Position numbers and translations under genes: made by a program. A stretch of 64,000 nt of DNA from Ursus arctos. Taxonomy: Eukaryota > Chordata > Mammalia > Carnivora > Ursidae. Below the pieces are notes generated by a model. The model was not told where the DNA came from. It did no database searches and saw only the letters and a program-made list of their open reading frames with translations. The stretch spans positions 16,841,001 through 16,905,000 of the forward strand of contig NW_026623100.1 in the NCBI RefSeq assembly GCF_023065955.2, in the 5' to 3' direction. Below are positions 48,201 through 60,200 of the stretch, piece after piece (positions within the stretch are counted from its first letter, which is position 1; each line of letters begins with the position of its first letter).

Positions 48201-51200
48201 CTATAATGAACTCTTCAGCTGCAACAATTATCAATATTTCATACAGTGTTTAATTTCTTAAACTATTACTAAATAACTTTGGAGTGGTGGCTGAAATGCA
48301 ATAAAAAGTTAGTAAGGTTAAAGTTGAAATTAGTAATATATATCTACTCACTGAGACTTTAAGCTTGTTTACTAGTTAGATTGAAAGGATTACTGTCACA
48401 AGAATGATTGAGTGGTTTATCTTTATGAAATGAAACCTAGAAAAGTTATCAGAGTTTATATCCTCATTGCTGGGACTTGGTATCTTCTTTATCCGTTAAC
48501 GGTGGTGCTTATGAGGTATCCTAGTTTAAAAAAAATAATTTAGAAACTAATGGTAAGTTCTGCTTGTGGTCATTTATGTGTTTTATTTAGCTGTGCTTTT
48601 TTTAAATTAAAGATTAAATGAGAGAATTCAAACTCTTGTATACCATCAAATATGCAGTTCACTGTGCTTTTGATAGGTTGCATTTTCATGATTTTATCTT
48701 TTAGCTTTATCATATGTTAAATAAAAATGATTTTGTGGTTTAAAACCAGATAGATAAATGACAGTATAAAGATAATTTTTGACTTTAAAACATTACCTTA
48801 ATATTTTTTAGAAACATTTTCTGTTTTTCATTGTTTGCCAAAATGATGGTTCCATCTAATAGGCCTTTTTGTAGCCCTTTCATGTCATAATTGGTAAGTT
48901 CAGAAAGAGAATGATACAGTATATGTAAAACTATGAATGGGAAATAGATTTATAATTTAGTTAGCAAAACAGATTTTTTATGCTATCACAAATTCCAAGA
49001 AGAGAAATAGTGTGTCCTAAAAATGTTTTAATTTTTAGAATTAAAAAAAAAAAGCCAGAACTGGGGCATTTGGCTGGTTCAGTCAAAAGAGCATGTGACT
49101 CTTAATCTCGGGGTTGTGAATTCAAGCCCCGTGCTAGGTGTAGAGATTGCTTAAAAATAAAATCTTAAAAAAAAGGAAAGTCCAAACTCCTAATCTCTTT
49201 ATGACTATAGCAAGTTTAATTTGATACTGATTTTTATTAATAAAATCAAGAACTTATCTGTTTTGCATCATTACATACAGTTCTCTTCACACATTTGTTT
49301 TGATAAACGCTTTCATTTCTGTGGTAACACCTATATGAATATCATATCAAACTTAAGCATCCAATACAAAACCAAATAGTAACTATTATGTATTGTCTAT
49401 TGTTACAGGCATTTTAAATGCATTATTATTATTCATCACAGCATCCCTATGTGGGAGGTTTAATTATTCCTATTTTACAGATGAAGAAACTAAGAAATTA
49501 ATTATTTTGCCTAAGAACGTCCAAATAGTTGTGATTTTATCTTGGATCTAATGCTCTTTCTGCTTTGGCAGACTCTTCCTAAACTGAATAGTATTAGCAA
49601 AGAAAACAAGGTAAAAATAGTTTGTGTTTTTTATTGTATAATATAGTTGTATTTGTGACTAAGTTCTATAGACAGTAAAATAAAAGATTTTTATAAGCAT
49701 ATTTATCTTATCTATCTTTCAGTGGCTCTTTATCACCTCACTTCTTAAGCTCTGTACTCAAGCAGAACCAGGTGCGAACCCTCAAAGGTATGTATAAGAA
49801 CATTATTTTAAATCGTAACAGCTCAGGTCAAAAATCAGGTTTTTTGTTTATTTAATTTTTGTCTAATTATAAAAGTATTATATGTTCATTGTAGAAGATT
49901 TGGAAAATAAAAACATAAAAAAGAAACTAAATTTTAAGAAACAAAACTGATGAACATAGGGAAAGGGAAGGAAAAATAAAATAGGATAAAAACAGAGAGA
50001 GAGACAAACCCTAAGAGACTCTTAGCTATAGAGAACAAACTGAGGGTTGCTAGAGGGGAGGCAAGATGGGGGGTTGGGGTAATGGAGTGATGGGTATTAA
50101 GGAAGACACCCGATGTGATGAGTACTGGGTGTTAAATGTAAGTGATGAATCACTAAGTTCTACCCAAAATTAATGATACACCATGTTAACCAACTTGAAT
50201 TTAAATAAATTGAAAAAAAAGAAACTAAAATTTACTCTTACTATTATCGTCAACATTTTGTTTTAATTACTTTGGTTCTTCTTACACCTTATACATGAAT
50301 AGATGTGCCTACGTGCACGCACACATACACTTTTTCTCCAAATGCTAGGCTTATACTGTGTATACTGTTGTATATCCCTTTTTTTTCATTTCCTTTTATG
50401 TGTATTTTTCCATGAAAATAGGAAAATATTTCTTAGTAATACTGTCAGTATAGAGCTTTCTTTTCAAGTCTGTCTTAGACTAGAATAGAGGTTGCCAACT
50501 AGGCCTTGGGCCATATCTGGCCTGCCACCTGTTTTTATATGGCCTGTGAGTTTATAAATAGTTGAAAAATGATAAAAATAATATTTCAAGGCATGTGAAA
50601 ATTCACTACAAGAGCAGAGTTAAGTAGTTGCAACAGAGATCTCTCTATTGTTTCCTTGGTTTTGCCTCCTCGCTGGCAAAACCTAAAATACTTACTTATT
50701 GATCCTTTACAGAAGAAGTTTGGATTAGAATATAGTTTAGAATATGTCTTTTATAGGTTAAGTGTAAAGAACTTTAAGAACGCAGCAAGTTAACTTCCAG
50801 AATTTTGTAGATGACTTTCCAAAGTATATAAAAATTCTGAATTAGTAGTTTTTGCCCCCTACTTATAGTTAATATTATAAATTAGTGATGTATTAACATA
50901 AGATTCTCTAGCATTGCTGCTTTCGGGCCTAGAGACATTTCTATGACCTTTAAAAGCAGAAATCCTTAGGCCAGAAGTCTTTCTGTGTATCAGATAACAT
51001 TTTGGCTCTTTGGAACTACACTAAGCCAAGCCTAGGAAGCAGTGTGATGATGGTCTGTAAAAATGAGGGAGGGAAAGGGTGTGAAAAAGCTGAAGAGAAT
51101 TCTGCAAAGAAGTTAAATGGATTGAGGGTATGTTCAGATAATGTTCTGGCTTAACATAATGCAAGTATCCATTTTCTCCTTCCTGCATGGGTAGATGTGG

Positions 51201-54200
51201 TTTCTCTTTACATTTAGGAATTGTGGAAACTGCGTATTTTTATTATCTCAATAAGTTCTGACCTTTAGTCTTTCAAGCTCAGTTCATTTACAGATTTTGA
51301 GAACATGTTCTTTGTGAATTCTGGGTTTATTTAGAATCTCTTCTTGCTCTTATTCCATTCTATCCTAATTCTGCTGCTTCTTTTGGGGAGCAGACATTCT
51401 CACAATTTTCTCCTGCTTGTTATATATATATATATATATTTTTTTAAGATTTTATTTATTTATTTGAGAGAGAGTGAGCGAGTGAGCGGGGGGTGAGACA
51501 GAGGGAGAGGGAGAAGCAGGCTTCCTGCCCAGCACGGGGCTCAATGCTGGGGCTCCAGGGTCATGATCTGAGCCGAAGGCAAACCGACTGAGCCACCCAG
51601 GTGCTCCTCTTTTGCTAGTTTTAGCTGCAGTTTTTCATAGCTAGAGCATAGCATTTCTCCTTCATCTAATGACTTAGACATATGGTACATTATCTCTCCA
51701 GTGCTGCTAATAGCTTACTTCCCTCCATCTCTCTACTGGTGAATCTTAGGCCTAGTAGTAATTAACTTGGTGGTGAGGGGGCTTGGAGTTCCCGGTTAAA
51801 ACAAATGCAGGCCTGTGCTGGAATAGAATATGCAGTTCTCATGAGTTTTAAGAGGAAAACATAAAACCACACAAAAATTAAGAAAATTTATATTTAAATC
51901 AGGTTGCTTTATGGCCTCTTGATAGACTCATGAGGAAATTTGCTTTTTCTTCTCTCGATACTATTTCTAGGGAAAAGTTTGAAAAAACACAACACTAAAT
52001 GGACTAAACCTTCAACTGTTTATTCTACAAGTAATTGTTGAATTCCTACGTAGTACCAAGCAATGTATGGGTGCTTTGGGATATGCAGAGATGAAAGAGA
52101 CCTGCTCTCAAAACCATACAGTTTAATTGAAGAAAGTTGACAAGATTATGCAGAGTACATAGGGGGGAAAGGAAGTAGCTGGCAAAGTAAGCTTAGAGGT
52201 AGATCAGGAAAGGCCCCTTAGAAAAGAAAGTGGTGCTTGAGTTGGACCTCAAAAGTTGGGGAAATACTTGACCTTGCTGGAGGTTATCTGCTAGGACCTG
52301 CAGGCCAGTGAGTATGCCTGAAGCCTAGGATTATAGAAGAGGATTCGGCAGCCTTGGTCCAGTAGCTGTAGATGTGATCATTTAACATGCACAAGGCAAA
52401 TGAAGAAGTTTAAGTGAGCATTAGCCAAATCAAGGAGAACTTACTTAGCGTACTGAGTTTGAACTCCTCCTGTAACTGTAACATTAGTTAGCATTGAGTC
52501 CTTACTGTGGTGCTATGAGTGCATTATCTCATTTAATCCTTACAATTCTTTGAGGTATTGTTACCTCCTTTTACAAATAAGGAAACTGAAGTTTGGAGAG
52601 ATTAAGTAATTTTCTCAAGGCCACACCACTAGTAAAAGGCATACAAGGAACTCAGAAACTCTGATTTCAGAACCTATAGTCCTACTAGGTGTGAGGCACT
52701 GGGGGAGTTGCTGAAGGGCGTTAAAGAATGAGGCAACATTGTCAGTTTTGTGTTTTATAAAGGTCACTTAGGTGTCGTTGAGCTCCAGTATTAGATTCAT
52801 CTGTTACTTCACAGAATCATCTTTACTAATCATTATAATAGAGCTACCTTTAAACACATAAGATCAATAGGAGAACTTATTTAGGCATAGAAACTCCAGA
52901 AATATTCACTATCACCCAAAGTAGGTGCAGCAGTTTGTTTAAAGTGTAGTTGTCTCTCTTGCTCACCTTATGATGACTAATTTTATGTGCCAATATATAT
53001 TACAGTATTGTATAACAGGGCAGGAGGCACAGGAATCTCATACTGAGATAGCAAAACAAAATCTTTCTTGTCAGTATTTTAGTTTGCTGTATATTTAGAA
53101 TAAATTCATCTGCTTAAGAAATATTTATTGATTACACTTGTGTGCTAGGCAGAAGGATACATCAGTGAAGAAAGATGACAAAAATGGAACTCACATTCTA
53201 GCTACTAAGTTATAGTATTTATACTGAAGCACTAGTATACTACAAGCAAGTACAAACTATGGATGGTTAATGATGATGTTAGGGGCTAAGTGCAAATCTA
53301 AGTTCAAATTTAAGATTCTAAATTAGTATAATTTGTATCTTAATAGAAATGAAACTAAACCAGTGGTCCAAGCAGCTTAAAGTATTGGCAGTTTATCAAA
53401 ATTGCTCTCCTCTATATTAAAGAATCACAAGAGACAGCTTCTCTGTTTGCATGCTTTGTAAATGTGTATGTTAGGTTTGACAGAGGTAGTAAGTCCTTGT
53501 AGTTATTACTAAGCTTATAACCATTTAAATTCTGCTTCTGTGGGTCTCATATCATTCTTTAAGCAAATGGATTGAGAATCAGATAATAGAAACATGTCAG
53601 TTTGTGTCATAACCCTTAGTTTCACATGGCGAAACCTAGTGTCTTAGAATTTTTTCTCAATTATTGTTAGTAATTTCCCAGCATCAAGATGTTAAGGAAA
53701 TATAAACCAGGACATACAAATTAAGACTTATGGCAGAAATTTATTTGAATCAATTATTAAATTAGTAGCATGTCTTGAACTCCAGTCAGAACTATGAAGG
53801 AAGAAAGAGAATATGACTTTGAACTAAGTTGGTTTTTTTAATCACTATTTGGAAGGCTCTCATGACTGTTAATGACACATGACTTTCAACTAGAAGTGAA
53901 TTATTTGCTTAATTTAAATAGTGTTAGAGAAAATATATACAAAAGACTTTAAAAGAACCAAATTTTTATTCTTTATGAACTGGATATGCTAGGTTACTGA
54001 GCTAATAGTATGTTTTTAAAAACACAGAGCTACATTTTAAATAGCTAAAGTATTATCAGTGAAAAAATAACATGAAGTGTTTTCAGTTGTGACAATAAAC
54101 AAGTAAGTCTTCAGTTTAATTTTAATACCAAAACAGATTGGGTACTTTAAATAAAAATTGTTTGTAAAGTCTACACAGAGAGTTTTTGTTGTATTTGTTC

Positions 54201-57200
54201 TAAGAAGTTCAAGACTGTACCTTGGACAAATCATTGATAATCAGGTATTCTTGATTACTGAGTGTGTGGGGTCATTTTTCTTACAGGTAATCATTTTTCT
54301 AGAGTTAATTGGCAAGGCATTATGGGAAGCATACTTAGAATGTTCTAAACCAAACAAATTGCATACAGATAAAATCTTTTTGCAGGGAAGTTTTCGGTTT
54401 CATAAAGTTAAGTTCATGTGGGAGAGTTTAAATTAATTTGGTTATAATAAATCTATACAAGAAATAAATGTGTTTAAGGTACACTTTTCCTGTTCTACTG
54501 TTACAGAAGTAGTATCTGATTTTGTTATTTTAAATATTTGGAAACTAAGAAAAGAAGTGGTGTTCATGCAGCTCTCTTAGGTTGTCAGCATAAGCCTCAC
54601 CAATTTTCTTTAGTTTTAGGTATTGTTTTTCAGAAATATGACTCCTTCTAATGGAAGTTTACTATAGGAAGTTAAGCTAGAGATACACTAATTTTTTGGA
54701 TAAGATTTTATAGGTACTTCATTTATAAGATTGTAAATTTTCTGAAATTGTTTCATTATTATGCTTTTTGGTGTTAGATTCTCCCTCACCATCACCTCCT
54801 TTTCTTTTTTTAATGAAATTGGAAACAAGGTGGACCTTTTTTATTAAAAGAAAATTTATTTCATGGAACAGGAAACTCTCTGTCAGGGCTTTTGCACAGT
54901 GCCATGCAAGATGTGCCCTGCACAAGGCCACTTGGCTGAGGCAATGAGTGGGGTCTGAAATTCAGCCCACGCTCCAGTCTTCAAGCTGTGTGCCTTCATA
55001 CAGGGAAGCATTCACCTGGAGGCAGACTTGCTTTTTTCCAGTTCACACAGAGATACAATATGGGCTAGAGTCTGCACCTTTTCTTCTTCAAAGACATGTT
55101 AGAATACTGAACTCTATCAAACTATTGTCAGGTTTCATTCTAAAAGACCAGAATTGGAGAGATCTTTTCTTGGCTATGATGTGAGAAACACTGATTCATA
55201 TTCTTGTTACTTATTGTTCCTTCTGCCTTGAAATACTTTTCCTTCAGATATCTACATGGCTTCTTTTTCTCATCTCCCTGAATCTTTGCTCAACCCTTGC
55301 CTTTTCTTGAAGCCTTCTCTAACCTCTGTATTTAAAGTTCAGTCACCCTTCCCAACACTCTCTATCCCCCTTTCAACTTAGTTTCTCTCTCTTGTGTTTA
55401 TCACCTTGTGACATACTGTTTTAATTATTCCTTTGTGTTCTGAGAGGTCAGGGGTTTTCCTGTTTTGTTTTTTGCTATATTCCCACAGCCTGGAATGATG
55501 TCTGGCTCATGACAGGTTACTCATTTTATTGAGTGAATGACAAAATAGAGAATTTCCAGTATATTCTGTAAATCCTGCAGAATTTCCTACTCTAGTCATC
55601 TTAGTAAGTATGAATGATTGTTGATTGATAGAGTACAAATTGAAGGCCTAGGTTCTGGAAGTAGACTACTGAGAGGTTCAAGTCCCACCTCCATCATTCC
55701 TAGAGACCTGTCTGTGTCTGGTGTTTTTCATTTTTAAGAGGAAACACTAATAGTACCCACATCATAAAGTTGCAAGGATTAGATGAGTTAATAACACTCA
55801 GAACATGCCAAGCCCAATGATACCCAAAGTTAGTAATTTGGTGATAATTAGCTTAATCTAAGGAAAGGAGGTCATATACTTCATTATATACACATTTATC
55901 GAGGACCTACTATTCCAGGCATTATAGAACATAGGGGATAAGACTTAATTGGGAAGGCATTCAAATAGTCTCTTGTTTCATGAGGTCACACTTTATTAAA
56001 GGGGAAAGAGTTGTAGTATTAATGTGCTCCTTAGGAACAGCCATCTTCTGATTTACTTAAGTCTTTTTGGTAAAGTTAATAACAATAACTTTTTCTTTCT
56101 TTTTTTTTTCAAAGATTTTATTTATTTATTTGACAGAGATAGAGACAGCCAGCGAGAGAGGGAACACAAGCAGGGGGAGTGGGAGAGGAAGAAGCAGGCT
56201 CACAGCAGAGGAGCCTGATGTGGGGCTCGATCCCACAACGCCGGGATCATGCCCTGAGCCGAAAGCAGACGCTTAACCGCTGTGCCACCCAGGCACCCCA
56301 ACAATAACTTTTTCTGTCTTCACAGAGTTTGTAGTCAAGTTGGGGAGAAAACAAGTCAATATCTTTATGGCTTTATTATCTAAAATAACTATGATTAGGA
56401 TTACAAATAAAATGGAAAACATTGGGGCAATAAAAATTTTCTAGCTTTCAGAAAGAAATGGGAGGTTTCATATCTGAATCTTATTTTAAACATCCTATAT
56501 AATCTAAAATTTCTAAATATTTTCTAACTTTTCCTTCATATTAGATTATACCGTATTACTTTTATTTAATTATAGTTATTCAGAATAATAGATCACCAAG
56601 ATGGAGAGGAACTGCCAGCAGAAAAGTAGATATGAGAGTATAATGACTTTATCTGGAGTAGAACCTGCTGATTTTACCAGCCTTTTAAAGCTCATTTTCC
56701 TTATGGAATATCCATAATTATGTTTGACCTCTTATGAAGTCTGTAGTACTTGTGGGCTCACATACAATTATGATTAGAAACATTACTAATACTTTCGTGC
56801 CAGCAATAATTATTCATTTAACATTTGTAAATTCACATAATCTAGACTGACCAAATAATGCATATTTTTAACTCCTGTAACTAGTATGTACTTTATAACT
56901 GCAGATAATGCACAGGTAAAGATATTTTTTAAATGCTAAAAAGGGTAGGAGCACCTGCGTGGCTCAATCAGTTGGGTGTCCGACTCTTAGTTTTGGCTCA
57001 GGTCCTGGTCTCGTGGGTGGTGGAGATCGAGCCTTACCAGTAGGAGTCTGCTTAGATATTCTCTCCCTCCTGCCCTCCCCTTGCTTGTGCTCTCTCCCTT
57101 CCTCCCTCCCTCTCTCTTTCTGTCTTTCTCTCATTCTCTCTTAAATAAATAAATCTTTTTTAAAAAAAGGTAAATATGCTAAAAAGTAATAATGCCTTAG

Positions 57201-60200
57201 TGTACATTTTTAGTTAATTACAGTTGACCCCTGAATAATGGGGAGGTAAGGGATGCTGACCCCTGCCTCCTTCCCCTATGCAGTTGAAAATCCATGTATA
57301 ACTTGATTCCCCAAAAGCTTACCTACTAGTAGTCTGTTGACTGGAAGCCTTAGTGATGACATATACAGATGATGAAAACATATTTTGTATGTATTATGAA
57401 TAACATACTATCTTCTTATGGTAAGGTAAGCTAGAGAAAAGAAAATGTTATTAAGAAAATCATAAGAAATTTATTATCTCCAGTACTTCTCAGTTTTCCT
57501 TTATTTGATACTATCCACAAAACTGTTCATAATTTTAAGTGAACAAAAACAGATTGCAGAATAATATGTGTCTCATTTTGTTTAATGTGTGTGTGCGTGT
57601 ATGTATTTAAGTAAAAGAATATACACCAAATCTTAATGTTGGTTACCTTTGCAAATATTTATAATGCCTCTCTTTTATAAAGAACATTAATATTGTTATT
57701 CTTTTCCTTTTTCAGAATCTGATATTGATGCTGCCACTGCAATGATGCTTTTAAATACTTCTATAGAACAAGGAATTTTAGAATGTAAGCAATCATGCCA
57801 TTCTTCCTAAAATACATTTTTGTGAGTGCTTTTTCAAATGTAATTTAGAATACAAAATATTTAAATTTTATAGGCAAAATTGTTTTTTCCAACTAAATTG
57901 TGTTTGCATTTGAATTACTTAGTTTCTATTTTATTATATTTCCATTAGTATATGTGAGCAGTTATGAGATTAAAGTTAATACTGTGATAGATATTTTTAC
58001 ATGGACCAAGAAACAAAGAAATAAATAGCATGTGTAGAAATTAAGGTTGAAAATTTAAATGTAAAAATGAAAGCCATAAATAAGAAAATATAGGAAAGTA
58101 TATTTATAACCTTGGAATTGAAAAACCCTTCATATACAAAGTACAAAATCCACTAAAAAAAATAGGTAAATCTAATCAAAATTTTGTAGTTCTGACAATA
58201 AAAGATATCTGTAAGAAAAGTCACACAAGGAAAACATTGAGAGAACATTCTTTTTGCTATGTATATAACAAACAAAGGGTTAATATTAATCATATGTATA
58301 TAAAAGGACTCTACAAGTAAGAAATAAGAAAAATGTTCAGAAAAACCAAGAAAATATATGAATTACGTGGGTCTCAGAGAAGGAAATAAAGTGGACAATA
58401 CACATTTGAAAAGATATGCAACTTCTCTAGAAGACAGGGAAATGCAAAATGAAACAATATTGAGGTACTACCTTTTTTTGTCTATGAGATTATGAAAAAT
58501 TAAAATGATTAATAATATTAGGTGTTAATTGTGGGAACTGGTTATTGTCATACACTGTAGGGTGTAAATTTTGGAGAACCATTTTGGAGAACAGTTTGAA
58601 AATACCAGCTACAAATGCAAATCAAAACCGCAGTGAAATCTCATACCAGTCAGAATGTCTAGTATCAAAAAGACAAGAAATAACAAGTGTTGATGAGAAT
58701 GTAGAGAAAAGGGAACCTACTATTGGTGGGAATGCAAATTGGTGCGGCCACTATGAAAAACTGTATGGAGGTTCCTCAAGAAACTAAAAATAGAAGTACC
58801 ATACCATCCTATAATTCCATCTGTGGGTATTTACCTGAAGAAAACAAAAACACTTAATTCGAAAAGATACATGCACCTCTCTGTTTATTGCAGCATTATT
58901 TGCATAGCCAAAATATGGAAGCAAACAACCTTTGTCCATCAGTAGATGAGTGGATAAAGATGTGATATATATACACAATGGAATATTACTCCACCATAAA
59001 AAAGGGATGAAATCTTGCCATTCTTGACAACATAAGTGGACCTAGAGAGTTTTATGCTAAGTGAAATAAGCCAGAGAAAAACCAATTCCATATGATTTCA
59101 CTCATATATGGAATCTAAGAAAAAAAACAAATGAACAAACAACAGAAATGGACACCTGGGTGGCTCAGTCCCTTAAGTGCCTGACTCTTGGTTTCAGCTC
59201 AGGTCATGATCTCAGGGTCCTGAGATTGAGCCCTGTGTGTGACGCTCCATGCTCAGTGCGGAATGTGCTTGTCCCTCTTCCTTTTCCTCTGCCCCTCCCC
59301 TCACTTGTTCTCTCTCTCTCTCTCTCAAATAAATAAATAAAAATCTTAAAAACAAAAAACAGGCGCCTAGTTGCTCAGTCGGTTAAGCATCTGCCTTTGG
59401 CTCAGGTCATGATCTTAGAGTCCTAGGATTGAGCCCCATATTGGGCTCCTTGCTCAGCGGAGAACCTGCTTCTCCCTCTGCCTGCTGCTGCACACCCCCC
59501 CTCCCCCGTTTGTGCGTGCACTGTCTCTCTGTCAAATAAATAAGTAAAATCATTTAAAAAAAAAGAAAGAAAAGAAAAGAAAACAGAAACAGACTTATAA
59601 ATACAGAGAAGAAACTGGTGGTTGCTAGGGGGAAGGAGGGTCGGGGGATGAGTGAAATAAGTGAAGGCAATTAAGAGGTTACAAATTTCCAGTTATAAAA
59701 TAAATAAATCACAGGGGCATGAAAAGTACAGCATAGGGAATATAGTCAATATTATTGTAATAACTTTAAATGGTGACTACACTTAAGGTGAGCATTACAT
59801 AATGTATAGAATTGTCAAATCTCTATGATATACTCCTAAAACTAATATAAGATTGTATGTCAACTATACTTCAGTTAAAAAAAAATACCAGTTATAATCT
59901 GAAATGTATATATTCTTTTACTTAATAATTCTGTTGCTTGGGACACCTGGGTAGCGCAGTCGTTAAAGCGTCTGCCTTCGGCTCAGGGCGTGATCCCGGC
60001 GTTCCGGGTTCGAGTCCCACATCGGGCTCCTCTGCTGGGAGCCTGCTTCTTCCTCTCACACTCCCCCTGCTTGTGTTCCCTCTCTCGCTGGCTGTCTCTA
60101 TCTCTGTCAAATAAATAAACTCTTTAAAAAAAAAAAAAATTCTGTTGCTTGGTATTCTAGAAAAAATATTTGCATATGTGTAAGAAGAGGCATCTAGAAG

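Larger units (their letters stand above)
58615..59881 (+). mobile_element. 5'-truncated L1 inserted into the older L1
   Basis: L1 ORF2 C-terminus and 3' UTR: 'ataccagtcagaatgtctagtatcaaaaagacaagaaataac', 'taattcgaaaagatacatgcacc', 'ccagagaaaaaccaattccatatgatttcactc', to an A-tail at 59877-59885. Target-site duplication AAAATACCAGYTAYAA (58599-58614 and 59882-59897), two transitions apart. Two CanSINEs interrupt it at about 59150-59580. The ORF is broken. Confidence 0.88.
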
